The notes under the pieces were generated by a model. It was not told where the DNA came from and did not search any database. It worked only from the letters and a program-made list of their open reading frames with translations. From Mesoplasma coleopterae (GTDB taxonomy: Bacteria; Bacillota_I; Bacilli_A; Mycoplasmatales; Mycoplasmataceae), in NCBI RefSeq assembly GCF_002804245.1, contig NZ_CP024968.1, forward strand, positions 736,408 through 800,407: a stretch of 64,000 nucleotides of DNA. Reading direction: 5' to 3'. The position numbers were made by a program, and so were the translations under genes. Positions 1-11,485 of the stretch are shown in pieces (position 1 is the stretch's first letter; each line of letters begins with the position of its first letter).

Positions 1-27
1 AAAAACTTTCCTTTTTAGAAAGTTTTT
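1..27 (-). terminator. Intrinsic terminator of the RpiR-type regulator gene
   Basis: A 10-bp inverted repeat (1-10 pairs with 18-27) is read on the minus strand as a hairpin that runs into a U-rich tail at the window edge. The stop codon of the regulator gene (15-17) lies in or next to the loop. Confidence 0.75.
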
Positions 28-755
28 TTCATTACATTTAATACTTCAATGAAAAGCATTTGAATAGCTATATTTCTTATTAAAAATGAAGACGAATTGT
101 AATTGAAATCTAATTTTATAGTTTTAAAATTATATTTTTTTAGTTTTTCTTCAGAAAATCTAGATGTTATTAAATAAATGTTTTCAAAATCAAAGTCACC
201 TTTTAATTCAAAATCAATTTGATCAACAAGACTATCAGTATCTAATCCAGCGAATAAAAAAATATTTACAGCGTTTTCTTTCTTTTTAATCTTTTTCATA
301 TATATATACTGTGTTTCTAATATAATTGGTGTGATATCACCTTCCAATAATAACTCATAAATAAAATTAGAAGCTATTCTTAATTGATATGAGCTATAAA
401 TATAAACATTTTTTTCTTTAATAATACTTAATGCTAAATCATTAATGAAATTTTTCTTACTTCTTATTCATTCATCAATTTCCTTAAATAATGTTTCTGT
501 TCCTCCAACATTATTTATTTTTGATATTTTTTCTTGGTTTTTTAGATTATATATCAATTCTTTGTAACCTGAAAATTCTAAATTTTTGGAAAATTTTGTT
601 ATAGTTGACTCACTTACGTAAGCTTTATTTGCAAGTTCTTTTTGTTTTAAATAAATACCCTTCATAGCATGACATAGAATTTCATTAGCTATTATTTGGT
701 TCGTTGTATTAGTAAAATTTTTTTGTTGTATTTTCAGCTTCTCATAAATATTCAT
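15..755 (-). CDS. RpiR/MurR family transcriptional regulator (HTH + SIS domain)
   Basis: 246 aa in table 4, with one TGA Trp at 468-470. The N-terminal part (about residues 1-77) is an HTH_6-type domain; the helix-turn-helix is around residues 37-58 (ELANKAYVSESTITKF). The C-terminal half, with a beta/alpha pattern such as VYIYSSYQLR, fits a SIS sugar-phosphate-binding domain. The family senses phosphosugars and controls sugar catabolic genes. The start at 755 is chosen because GAGG lies just upstream; a further in-frame ATG at 818 lacks this. It lies 64 bp downstream of a PTS permease in the same direction and probably regulates it. The SIS domain is weakly conserved to the eye. Confidence 0.82.
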
Positions 756-819
756 AATAAACCTCTTTATAAAAATTTTATAATAAAAAAGCAAACTTAG
801 TTTACTTTTTGTTTTCATA

Positions 820-3444
820 TTATTTTTGTTTAACTTCTTTTTTAGCTTTTGCTAAATTTTTTGTTAAAACCTTTAAAGAAATTTTTAATTCTTTTGGTTT
901 TTCATAATCATAAGCTATTTTTAAAGAGTTCAAATCATTTCAATATTCATTTCTTATTTCTTTAATTTCAGATTTTAAATTATATTCTTTGTTAAATTCG
1001 TTTAACATTTCTTCAATTTCTTTTTCTTTGGTTCCAATTATGTTATCCAAAGTTTTAAAGTCAATTAAAGCTTTCAAATCATTTCTTTGATCTTTAAGTT
1101 TTTCAACCCTTTCTTTATATGTCAGATTATTGAATTCATTAACAAGTTTTTTAGCAATTGACAAGTTATTTTTGCTTAAAGCTTTTTTACCTTTTTTATA
1201 AATTCTTTGTTCATGTTTATATTCATTTTCAATTAAAGTTTCAATTTTTGAATCAACAGAAATAACTTTTTGAATTTGTTTCTCAATTAATTTAATTTGT
1301 TTAATTGTTTCTTTATCAATTACTTGTTTCATTTCTTTTACTTGAGTTTTTAAAATTTGAATTTCTTCTTCTGATAAATCATTTTTAACTTTAATAAATT
1401 TTAATAAAGCATTTGCTGATTTAGATACAGCTGATTTTTCATTTGGTCTTTCGATATAAATTAGTAAACTGAAAATAGTTCCTAAACCCAATGCTAAAGC
1501 GGCACCTGTTATATATAAAATACCATTTGTTATGTTTGATAAGTCTGCTGTACCACCCATTGTTGGTGAAGAAAAGAATCCAATAAATTCAAAAACTCCA
1601 AATCCTGTTCCAGCTCTTGCTGTAACACCAACTGCGTTACAATAAGCCCCAGCAATAAATGCAGCAATACATCCTGCTATTAACGGACGTTTTTTAGGTA
1701 AGTTAATTCCATAAAGAATTGGTTCTGTGATTCCTAAACAACCTGCTGGCAACATATGAATTGCATCTTTTTTAAGTTTTGAGTTTTGAGTAACTAAAAT
1801 AACTCCTATTAAAGCTCCAACTTGAGCTCATACTGAAATACCCATAATCATGAATATTCCAGCTCCCCCTCTTTGAATATTATCTAAAATACCTACTATA
1901 ATTAATCCCATGTGTATTCCAAAAATAACTGCTACTTGTCATATACCTATATAGAACCCTACACCTATTCCTAATGGAGCTTGTCCAATTCAATACATTA
2001 GAGTTCCTGCTAATGTTTCAATAACATTTCAAATTGGTAATAATATGAAAAATGAAGTTGGTACAATGACCATAACTAAAATAAAAGGTCTAAACATTAA
2101 TTCTAGTGAAATTGGAATTCATGTTTTAATTCAGTCATTTAAATATTTAGCAGCAATTATTGCTCCCATTACAACAAACATTTTATTTGTCATGGCTGCA
2201 ATTTTAACTTTTGAAATTCCATCTAAGACAGGGTTACCAGTATCTAAATCACCAAAGTTAATTAAAATTCATTCGTGACCCATACCACCTGATCCACCAT
2301 CTAAAAACATTAATGGAGTTGACAATATAAGTGCAATGGATGCTGCTAATATAACATCAAATTTAAAATATTGTGCTGTACTAATTGCTATTGCAATTGT
2401 ACCAAAAACTGTTGTTGTTTTAGCCATTATAAATAGTATAATTCAGCCTATAGCTGCATCTTTTAAAAGAACCTGATTACCGCTTGCTTGTGCTGTAATA
2501 ACTATATCAGGCATTACATTGATTTGAACAAGTATACCCACAATTGCTTGAACAATTGCACAACCAACAATAATTGGTATAGTTTTTACCATTATTGATG
2601 CAAACATTCTAATAAATTGAGCGCCTTTACTTTGCTTTTCTTTATTCTCTGAATTTTCGGCTACAGCTACTGATTTTGCAAACTCATTTTGAGCTATAAC
2701 TTCGTCTTTTAATTTATATACATCTTGTCCTATAACAACTTGTAATTCGTCTCCTTGTCAAATTGTACTTTTTACAAGTGAAAGTCTTCTTATTTTTTCT
2801 TCATTAACTAAATCTTTATTTTTAACCAAAAATCTTAAACGAGTCATGCAGTTATAAACATCTCTATAATTTGAAGGACCACCTACAAACTCATTTAACA
2901 TTCTTGCTTCCTTCTGATATTTATTTTCAGCATAAAAAAATTCTTCAAAGTCTTTTTCATTCATTGAATTTGGATTAACTTTTTCAAGAACTTCTTCAAT
3001 AATTTTAATAGTACAAATTAATTCGCCTTGTTTATAATTACCTTCTTTGAAATTAATAATTTCAATTTTTTTATCAAAAACAATAGGCGTTTCATTAGAT
3101 ATTTTTTCAGCTTCAACCATTTTAAGATCAACTTCAAAAAGTTCATCACCAAGTCTTACTTTTTTATCAAGTTCTAATTTTGTTTTAAAAGGTTTTCCGC
3201 CTAATTTAACAGTATCAAGTCCACAGTGAATTAAAACATTAGTGTCATCAATATCAAAACCATAAGCATGTTTAGTTTCAAAAATCATAACAGTTTTAGC
3301 TTCAACAAAAGGTGAGTAAAACTTATTTTTCTTTGGAAGAATGAGTAAACCATCACCCAGCATTTTTTGTGAAAAAGTTGGATCTGTACATTTTTCTAAA
3401 GATTTAACTTCACAATCAACTGGAGCATAAATTTTTATTTCCAT
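820..3444 (-). CDS. PTS sugar permease, fused IIA-IIB-IIC (glucose/sucrose/trehalose superfamily) with coiled-coil tail
   Basis: 874 aa membrane phosphotransferase that imports and phosphorylates a sugar. Domains in order: IIA-Glc type (about 1-150) with the two histidines seen in this fold, H59 (ETKHA) and the phospho-acceptor H73 (LIHCGLDTVKLGG); IIB (about 180-265) with phospho-cysteine C199 in NCMTRLRF; IIC (about 290-665), multi-spanning, with the GITEPILYGINLPKK motif near residue 572. The IIA-first order is unusual; IIC-IIB-IIA or IIB-IIC-IIA are commoner. The last 200 or so residues are a Lys/Glu-rich predicted coiled coil not found in standard IIC proteins. The motif suggests a beta-glucoside, sucrose or trehalose transporter, but the substrate cannot be fixed. 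The RpiR-type gene downstream may regulate it. Confidence 0.88.
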
Positions 3445-3580
3445 ATTTTCTATTCCTTTCTAGAATATTTTCCAATATTAATTATTTAAAAGACATATAA
3501 TCAATATATTTTCGAAAAAATTTCTTTTTTGGAAAGTTTTAAGCTTTTTTATTATTTTTTAACACCTTACATACAAATAA

Positions 3581-3620
3581 AAAAGCGAACGTCTACTTTT
3601 TAAATACTATTTAAAAGTTC
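3581..3620 (-). terminator. Possible intrinsic terminator after the decayed gene
   Basis: On the minus strand GAAC...GTTC flanks a long AT inverted repeat (ACTTTTAAATA against its near-complement), followed by GCTTTTTT. The stem is AT-rich and imperfect, so the call is tentative. Confidence 0.4.
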
Positions 3621-3644
3621 TTTTATTTGTTGTTTTGTTAATAC

Positions 3645-3951
3645 CTTTTTTCTTTTTCAGATAAATAACTAACTAATGCTATAATTAATAAAATTCTAAA
3701 ATGAAACCAATAAACAATAATGCACAAACAGATAAAAATTATATGTGGTTGTTGTTCACTTGTACGAACTTATTTATATGTTTTTTTAGCCATCAATGTC
3801 AATGAGATCATTCATGCAAGTGTAATTTAATAATTAAATTAAAATCAATATTGAAATTCTTGCAGATTCTGATGCTTGTAAACCAATTCTATATATAATT
3901 GCAAATAATCCAACTATTGAAGTTGTTATGAATTTAATATATAGTTATCAA
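3645..3951 (-). pseudogene. Decayed small membrane-protein gene
   Basis: The minus strand carries stretches that look like a translated membrane protein but sit in different frames. First is a frame with IKFITTSIVGLFAIIYRIG and LQASESARISILILI, closed by TAA. After a frame change come ITLAWMISLTLMAKKTYK and a TAA. In the same frame, beyond that stop, is a hydrophobic stretch ending in VSYLSEKEKRY. No start codon with a ribosome binding site opens any of them. I read this as a roughly 100-residue membrane protein broken by at least one frameshift and one stop. The family is not recognised. Confidence 0.42.
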
Positions 3952-4012
3952 ATATATCGTTTTTTTTGTTTGCATATTATTTCTTTTCTATACGAGGCCA
4001 ATTAAAACAAAA

Positions 4013-4034
4013 AAAATTACCAAAAGGTAATTTT
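4013..4034 (-). terminator. Intrinsic terminator of tuf
   Basis: A perfect 9-bp stem, AAAATTACC with GGTAATTTT and a 4-nt loop, is followed on the minus strand by a run of U. It lies about 20 bp beyond the tuf stop codon. Confidence 0.85.
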
Positions 4035-4055
4035 CTAATTTTCATTTAATAAAGA

Positions 4056-5240
4056 TTATTGAACTGCAATAACTGTTCCAGCTCCAATAGTTCTTCCACC
4101 TTCACGGATTGAGAATTTTGTTCCATCTTCAACAGCAATTGGTTTAATTAATTCAATTGTCATTTCAACGTTATCTCCAGGCATAACCATGTCTGTTCCA
4201 GCAGGTAATGTTACTTCACCAGTAACATCAGTTGTACGGAAGTAGAATTGAGGACGGTATTTGTTAAAGAATGGTTTGTGACGTCCACCTTCTTCAGTAG
4301 TTAATGCATAAACTGATGCTTGTAATTTAGTATGAGGTTTAATAGTTCCAGGTTTAGCTAAAACTTGTCCACGTTCAATACCTTCTCTGTCAACACCACG
4401 TAATAATGCTCCTACGTTATCTCCAGCTTCAGCAAAGTCTAATAATTTTCTGAACATTTCTAATCCAGTAACAACACATTTTTTAGCTTCTTCAACTAAA
4501 CCAACGATTTCAACTTCTTCGTTAACTTTAATTGTTCCACGTTCAACACGTCCTGTAGCAACAGTTCCACGTCCTGTAATTGTGAAAACGTCTTCAACAG
4601 GCATTAAGAATGTTTTATCTGAATCACGAGTTGGAGTTGGGATGTATGCATCAACTGAAGCCATTAATTCTTCAATAGCAGCAACTCATTTAGCTTCTCC
4701 GTTTAATGCTCCTAAAGCTGATCCACGGATAACTGGTGCTCCGTCTCCATCAAAGTCGTAAGTTGATAATAAATCTCTAACTTCCATTTCAACTAAGTCG
4801 ATCATTTCTTCATCATCAACCATGTCACATTTGTTTAAGAAAACAACAATTTTTGGAACTCCAACTTGTCTTGATAATAAGATGTGTTCACGAGTTTGAG
4901 GCATAGGCCCATCAGTTGCAGCAACAACTAAGATTGCACCATCCATTTGAGCAGCACCTGTAATCATGTTTTTAACATAATCGGCGTGTCCTGGACAGTC
5001 TACGTGTGCGTAGTGTCTGTTTTCTGTTTTATATTCAACGTGTGAAGTATTAATTGTAATTCCACGTTCTCTTTCTTCTGGAGCGTTATCGATATTTGCG
5101 TAATCTTTAAATTCTGCTCCACCTTTATCTGCTAAAACTTTAGTAATAGCAGCAGTTAATGTAGTTTTACCGTGGTCAACGTGTCCAATAGTACCAATGT
5201 TAACGTGAGGTAAACTACGGTCAAAAGCTTCTTTTGCCAT
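4056..5240 (-). CDS. tuf: Elongation factor Tu
   Basis: 394 aa GTPase that brings aminoacyl-tRNA to the ribosome. It starts [20 protein letters not shown]; the P-loop GHVDHGKT is near residue 19, DCPGH and NKCD complete the G domain, and domains 2 and 3 follow to the end at IAVQ. One internal TGA Trp interrupts a standard-code reading near 4683. AAAGGAG lies about 10 nt upstream of the ATG. It follows fusA in the usual str order, but the 140-bp gap holds its own promoter-like sequence and a very stable hairpin, so it is probably also transcribed separately. Confidence 0.98.
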
Positions 5241-5300
5241 TTTTGTATTTCTCCTTTATTTATATCTAGCGATATTAGATTTACTTTCTAGTATCTTTAC

Positions 5301-5316
5301 CGCCCCCGTAGGGGCG
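5301..5316 (-). promoter_or_regulatory. Very stable UACG-tetraloop hairpin in the tuf 5' leader
   Basis: On the minus strand the 16-mer reads CGCCCC-TACG-GGGGCG: an all-GC 6-bp stem closed by C(UACG)G, a member of the extra-stable UNCG loops. It lies about 60 nt before the tuf ATG and stands out sharply in this AT-rich DNA. On the plus strand the same hairpin is followed by TTTTTT (5317-5322), the form of a terminator facing the opposite way. It may stabilise the tuf mRNA, affect translation, or block antisense transcription. Confidence 0.7.
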
Positions 5317-5340
5317 TTTTTTATTCTTTTAATTAAGAAT

Positions 5341-5369
5341 ATTTTAACTTTTTACATCAATAAGTGCAA
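5341..5369 (-). promoter_or_regulatory. Candidate tuf promoter
   Basis: On the minus strand TTGCAC (5364-5369), a 17-bp spacer and TAAAAT (5341-5346) resemble -35 and -10 elements. The predicted start is near 5334, placing the 5301-5316 hairpin about 18 nt into the leader. It lies just beyond the fusA stop codon. Confidence 0.5.
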
Positions 5370-5379
5370 TTATATATTA

Positions 5380-7449
5380 CTACTTACCTGATTTTTTAAT
5401 AATTTCTTCTGCAATAGATCTAGGTGCTTCAGCATAATGACTGAAAATCATAGTATAGTTTCCACGTCCTTGTGTGAATGATCTTAATTCTGTTGCATAA
5501 CCAAACATTTCTGTTAGAGGAACTTTAGATTTAATTGTTTGTGCATTTCCTCTTTGTTCTGATCCTTCGATTAATCCACGTTTTGATGAAATGTTACCCA
5601 TTACATCTCCATAGTATTCATCTGGGACAGTTACTTCAACGTTCATGATTGGTTCTAAGATAACTGGATTCATTTTTTTACATGCTTCTTTTAAAGCAAA
5701 TGATGCAGCTATTTTATAAGCCATTTCGTTTGAGTCAACATCGTGCATTGATCCATCAACGATTGTTGCTTTAACATCGATCATTGGGTATCCAGCAACT
5801 ACCCCGTTTGTAAGTGCGTTTTCTAAACCAACACGTGCAGCATTGATATATTCTTTAGAAACACGTCCTCCAGTAATTTTGTCAACTCATTCGAATCCTT
5901 TGTCAACATTTGGTTCGAACTCAATAACAACGTGACCATATGATCCACGTCCTCCTGATTGTTTAACATATTTACCTTCAGCTTTTGCTGGTAATTTAAT
6001 TGTTTCACGGTATGAAACTTGAGGTGCTCCAACGTTTGTTTCAACTTTGAATTCACGTCTCATACGGTCAACAATAATATCTAAGTGTAATTCACCCATA
6101 CCAGCAATAATAGTTTGTCCAGTTTCTTCATCAGTATATGTTCTGAAAGTTGGATCTTCTTCTGCTAATTTTGATAATGCTAATCCCATTTTTTCTTGAT
6201 CCGCTTTAGTTTTTGGTTCTAAAGCTAATTGGATAACTGGTTCTGGGAATACCATTGATTCTAAAATAATTTCATGTTTTTCATCAACTAAAGTATCACC
6301 TGTTGTAGTATTTTTTAAACCAACAGCAGCTGCGATATCTCCAGCATAAACTTCTTCAATTTCGTTACGGTTGTTTGCGTGCATTTGTAAAATACGTCCT
6401 ACACGTTCTTTATCACCTTTTGTTGAGTTTAATACATAACTTCCTTTTGTAAGAATACCTGAGTAAACTCTAAAGAATGTTAATTTTCCAACGAATGGGT
6501 CAGTCATAACTTTGAAAGCTAAAGCTGAGAATGGTTCATTGTCATCTGCATGTCTTTCTGCTTCTTCACCATTTGGTAAAATTCCTTTAATAGCAGGAAC
6601 ATCTAAAGGTGATGGCAAGTAATCAACAACTGCGTCTAATAATAATTTAACACCCTTGTTTTTGAAAGCTGACCCAGCTAATACTGGGAAGAATTCTGCA
6701 CCAATAACCCCTTTACGGATTGCTTGTTTTAATTCAGGAATAGTAATTTCTTCACCATCTAAGAATTTCATCATTAATTCTTCATCATATTCAACAGCTG
6801 CTTCAACTAATTCACTTCTTAAAATTTCTGCTTGATCTTTTAAATCTGCAGGAATTTCAATTTCTTTAGCAATTTCTTCAGCTTTACCATCAAATTCGTA
6901 AGCTTTCATTTCAACTAAATCGATTAATCCTGTGAAGTTATCTTCAGCACCGATTGGTAATTGAATTGGAGCGGCTTTAGCTCCTAAACGGTCCCCGATA
7001 GATTTAACTGAGTAGATGAAATCTGCTCCAGTTTTATCCATTTTGTTAACAAAAACAATACGAGGAACTCTATAAGTAGTTGCTTGTCTTCAAACAGTTT
7101 CTGTTTGAGGTTCAACTCCTGATTGTCCATCAAGAACTGCTACAGCTCCATCAAGAACACGTAATGAACGTTCAACTTCAACAGTGAAGTCAACGTGACC
7201 TGGAGTATCAATTATGTTAAAACGGTTATTTTTTCAGAATGCTGTAGTTGCAGCTGAAGTAATTGTAATACCACGTTCTTGCTCTTGTGCCATTCAGTCC
7301 ATTTGTGAAGCTCCTTCATGAGTTTCACCAATTTTGTGAATTTTACCTGTGTGGAATAAAATACGTTCTGTAGTAGTAGTTTTTCCAGCATCAATATGAG
7401 CCATAATTCCAAGGTTACGAGTATTTTCTAAACTAAATTCTCTTGGCAT
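5380..7449 (-). CDS. fusA: Elongation factor G
   Basis: 689 aa translocase GTPase, close to the usual 690-700 residues. It begins [14 protein letters not shown]; the P-loop [11 protein letters not shown] is near residue 20, then IDTPGHVDF and NKMD, followed by domains II-V ending EEIIKKSGK. Several TGA Trp codons fall at EF-G tryptophan sites. A strong AGGAGG precedes the start at 7449. It is the third gene of the rpsL-rpsG-fusA operon, which moves tRNA and mRNA through the ribosome. Confidence 0.98.
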
Positions 7450-7485
7450 AATTTGCCTCCTATCTAAATAAAATAATTGTTGATC

Positions 7486-7953
<468 letters not shown>

Positions 7954-8033
7954 AGTTTTGACTCCTTTCTTGATTTATAAATTTGTGATACTTATTTGTG
8001 GTTCATCTCACGGTAGTTCTAAATTTAATTAGA

Positions 8034-8447
8034 CTATTTTTTAGGTCTTTTGGCCCCGTATAATGAACGTGATTGTTTACGATTGTTAACTGCTTGAGTA
8101 TCTAATGTTCCACGAATAATGTGGTAACGTACCCCTGGTAAGTCTTTTACACGTCCCCCACGAATTAAAACAACTGAGTGTTCTTGAAGGTTGTGTCCTT
8201 CTCCTGGGATATATGCATTAACTTCCATTCCGTTTGTTAATCTAACACGAGCGTATTTACGTAACGCAGAGTTGGGTTTTTTGGGTGTCATTGTAGCAAC
8301 ACGAGTACATACTCCTCTTTTTTGAGGTGCTGAAACTTTAGTTACTTTCTTTTTCAATGAGTTTACCCCTCTGTTTAAAGCGGGTGCTTTTGTTTTTCAA
8401 GTTTTAGCTTTACGGTTTGTTTTAACTAATTGATTGATTGTTGGCAT
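8034..8447 (-). CDS. rpsL: 30S ribosomal protein S12
   Basis: 137 aa, like Gram-positive S12. It opens [17 protein letters not shown], with TGA as Trp, and contains [15 protein letters not shown] and the decoding-centre loop around [17 protein letters not shown] (8454-8459) precedes the ATG at 8447. A start at 8357 would cut off the conserved N-terminus. S12 controls decoding accuracy and is the streptomycin target protein. It is the first gene of the operon behind a good promoter. Confidence 0.98.
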
Positions 8448-8496
8448 TGTATTTCCTCCTTTCACAATTCCGTGTGTGTTGAACTCACATAAATAA

Positions 8497-8525
8497 ATTA
8501 TACACTTTATTAATGAAAAGTTCAA
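8497..8525 (-). promoter_or_regulatory. Promoter of the str (rpsL-rpsG-fusA) operon
   Basis: On the minus strand TTGAAC (8520-8525), exactly 17 bp, then a perfect TATAAT (8497-8502), about 50 bp before the rpsL start. It is the clearest sigma-70-like promoter in the window. Confidence 0.8.
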
Positions 8526-8549
8526 ACTTATCACAACAAGTGTATATTT

Positions 8550-9098
8550 TTATATTATTTTTAATACTTCTAATAAAGTAATTATAATTTGTTGATTGCT
8601 AATTAAATCGGTTTGCAACTTATTTTTTTGTTTATTCTGTTTTATATAATTTAGTAAGTTTGTTAACAACTCGCTTTTTTGTTCAATATTGTATTTTTCT
8701 TCATTTTCAATCACTTTTTTTATCAACAATGAAATTTTATCTTCAGAAGTAATTATATAATCTTTGTTTTCTTGATAACTCACGACAAATAATTTGTAAA
8801 AATTCTCTTGAATAAATTCAGACATATCTTGAGGATTTTTGTAAAAGACGGCAAGTATTTTTTTGTAGAAAATAAGCTCATTTTCTAGTTGATTTAAAAT
8901 CTTTTCAAAAACAACTAAGTTATATTGTTTAGAACTTTTAATCAATTTTATTAGTTCCTCTAATTGAGCAATATTCTCAATTCTCAAATTGATGTTTAAA
9001 AAGTTTTTAACATTACTATCGAATGAAAAAGCATCAAGCATTTTAAAACTCTGATATGATTTGTTAATTTGGTTGAAAATTATTTTTTCTATACTCAT
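8550..9098 (-). CDS. Hypothetical protein, downstream partner of cardiolipin synthase
   Basis: 182 aa, no recognised family. It is Lys/Glu/Asn-rich, predicted mostly helical, without a signal peptide or clear membrane segment. A ribosome binding site (AAGGAG) precedes the ATG at 9098. It starts only 9 bp after the cls stop, so the two are probably co-transcribed. The last residues (IITLLEVLKII) are hydrophobic. Confidence 0.75.
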   Translation of the reverse strand: MSIEKIIFNQINKSYQSFKMLDAFSFDSNVKNFLNINLRIENIAQLEELIKLIKSSKQYNLVVFEKILNQLENELIFYKKILAVFYKNPQDMSEFIQENFYKLFVVSYQENKDYIITSEDKISLLIKKVIENEEKYNIEQKSELLTNLLNYIKQNKQKNKLQTDLISNQQIIITLLEVLKII

Positions 9099-9107
9099 TT
9101 TAACTCC

Positions 9108-10667
9108 TTATAAAAGTGGTGCCATTACATTGTAAGCTTTAACCACGATTTTTTTTCAAATAGATAAATCTTTGTTGGGCATGAATTTATATTCAAAAGA
9201 TTTTTTCATGTCATGAATCATTTTTTTAGTAATATCTTCATTTAGTCTATTAGATTTAATTAACGCCATTGTTTGTTGATCACAAAATAAAGCTCTATAG
9301 TCCAAGTTTGAACTTCCTGTAAATGATATGGAATCATCAAAGATATAAGCTTTTTCGTGAATAAATGTGTCATTCATAGAGTAAATCTTAACGCCACTTT
9401 CAAACATTTTTTTAGTTCAATGTTTTGATACTTCTAATAATAAAAACTTATCTGATCTTCCAGGTAACAAAATACGTACATCAAGTCCAGTTGAAGCAGC
9501 ATTACACAAAGCATTAATAATTTCTGCCGGGGGTATAAAGTAAGGTGACTTTAATCAAATTCTATTTTGAGCAGAGTGGATTAAATTTAAAAGTAGTTCT
9601 AAACAAATTGGTCTTTCATGGTTTGGCCCGTCAGAAACAATTTGTATAAATTCATTTGTCGAAAAACGAGTTCTACTAACTTTACCAAACATAGGTTCAA
9701 GTTTTTCAATTTTGTTTTGTTTTTTGCCAGCATAAAAATTTCAATCTTTTTTAAAAATTAATTCTATTTCCTGAACACTTTCCCCGACCATTCTAATAGC
9801 TGAATCATTTCAAAAACCAAACACACCACTTTTATTAATGTATTCATCTGACATATTAATTCCACCTAAATAACCAATTTTTCCATCAATAGAAATATCT
9901 TTTCTATGATCTCTGTAATTTGCGTTTCATTTAACAAAAGGAAAATGAATAGGAGAATATGCTATTAAATTTGCACCTTCTTGTAATAATCTCTTTTTAC
10001 TTTTTGTGAATCTTCCATAACTACCTAAAAAATCATATATGATGTAAACTCTGATTCCCTCATGCATTTTCTGAATTAATAAATTAGTCAAATTTTCTAA
10101 AAATTCACCCTCTGAAATTATGTAACAATTTATCAGAACATATTCCTTTGCAGTATTGATATCGTTTAATAAATTTGCAAAATACTCATTACCTGATTTT
10201 AAGTATTTGATTTCTGTATTTGCATATATACTTTCCTTTTGTTGTTCAAAAGTCATCATGAATGATCTTTTAAATTGTGGATTTTCTTGAGCAATTGCTT
10301 TTAAGTTTTCAATGTCATATTGAGTTTTATCTTGTAAAGCACTGACTGAATTTTTATTATATAAATAGTTTTTATTTTTTTTATATTTATAAACTCTTCC
10401 TAAAAATAAGTATGAAATAATTCCAAAAAATGGGATAAAAATTATGAATAATGCTCATCTAATTCTTGTTTCAATCCTTCTTTTTCTATTGCAAAGAACT
10501 ACAATAGCTCATGCTATTGAAAATAAGTGTGTAATAGAAATAAAAAAAATAAAAGGCAAAGGTGTTGAAACAAAAAAGTTAAGACATAAGTTTATTGCTA
10601 TATACAAGGCCCCACCTATGCTGTACATTGCAACTATTGAAGCTGTTGCTACAAACGGTTTTTTCAT
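9108..10667 (-). CDS. cls: Cardiolipin synthase (phospholipase D superfamily)
   Basis: 519 aa membrane enzyme that condenses phosphatidylglycerol to cardiolipin. Two hydrophobic segments lie in the first 80 residues, as in Cls. Both catalytic HKD motifs are visible: the first in DHRKDISIDGKIGYLGG near 9890, the second as HEKAYIFDDS with GSSNLDYRAL behind it near 9370. Several TGA Trp codons split it under the standard code. Its ATG overlaps the TAA of the upstream unknown gene by one base (TAATG), indicating translational coupling. pgsA at 39.5 kb would supply its substrate precursor. Confidence 0.93.
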
Positions 10668-11392
10668 TATCAAGCACCTTCCTTAAATTCAAACATTTTG
10701 CTTTTTTTGGTTAATCATTTATTTACTTTCGAAATTATACTATTAAAATAAAATGGTGAAATTTCCTTTGTTGATTCACTTAATAAATCATTTAATTTTA
10801 ATTTAAATAAAAAATTATTATAAGTGTTTATATTTGCTTCAAAATCTGATTCAAAATATGTTATCACATACATTGAAAGTAAGTAACCATATTTGTAAAA
10901 AGCATCAGCATTGTCCTCTGATATTTTTGAAAATATAGTGCCTATCTCAGAATAATAAAAATGTTTTCTTTTATTAATAATTTCATCAGTAAAGGTAGAA
11001 AAATTTTTTATATCATTGAAAACTTCTTTTTCAAAATTAACTTTAACAATACTTTTATTAGTAATTGTAGGCAGCAATGTTTCAATAATTTTTGTTATTT
11101 TTATTTTTTCAATTTTTATTTCTTTTGTTTCTATCTCATCTAAGTTTGTATAAAGTAACCTTGAATAAAGCACAATATGAATTATTTCACTAACGAATTT
11201 TCTTTTATTTTTTCCTTCTAAACTAATTAAGTTTAAAAATACTTTAAGTATTATATTTTCTTGAGCAAAAACAACTAATTTCTTAGCTTCTTTTTTACTT
11301 ATACCATGTTCCATTAATCAATTATTTATTTCTCTACTTCTTGACTTAATGAAATGTTTTTGTTTTTTGATGCCTTTTGTAATTTTAAACAT
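10667..11392 (-). CDS. Hypothetical protein coupled to cls
   Basis: 241 aa, unrecognised. It begins MFKITKGIKKQKHFIKSRSR, a basic stretch, followed by mostly helical charged sequence. No signal peptide or membrane helix is evident. The start at 11392 has AAGGG upstream and includes a TGA Trp (NNWLMEHG). The stop overlaps the cls ATG by one base. The coupling suggests a membrane-lipid or envelope role, but that is inference only. Confidence 0.72.
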
Positions 11393-11451
11393 TGGAAAAT
11401 CCCTTTATAGTCCTTTAATATTTTAATTTAATTATATTCTTTTATAATAAA

Positions 11452-11481
11452 AAAACACAAATAGCATTTTAGCTTTGTGTT
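11452..11481 (-). terminator. Intrinsic terminator of the 304-aa GNAT gene
   Basis: AACACAAA (11454-11461) pairs with TTTGTGTT (11474-11481) around a small AGC/GCT inner stem. The minus strand then runs into TTTTTTA. It starts within 5 bp of the stop codon. Confidence 0.75.
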
Positions 11482-11485
11482 CATT

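Larger units (their letters stand above)
3445..4012. other. Gene-poor spacer between PTS gene and tuf terminator
   Basis: About 570 bases without an intact gene. The part next to the PTS gene holds its AGGA-type ribosome binding site and AT-rich promoter-like DNA. The middle has a minus-strand hairpin and a decayed reading frame (separate entries). No tRNA or small RNA was recognised. Confidence 0.6.

Noticed and set aside
468..470. Apparent stop codons splitting most genes
   Set aside because: They are TGA at Trp positions of conserved proteins throughout the window; the genes are intact under translation table 4.
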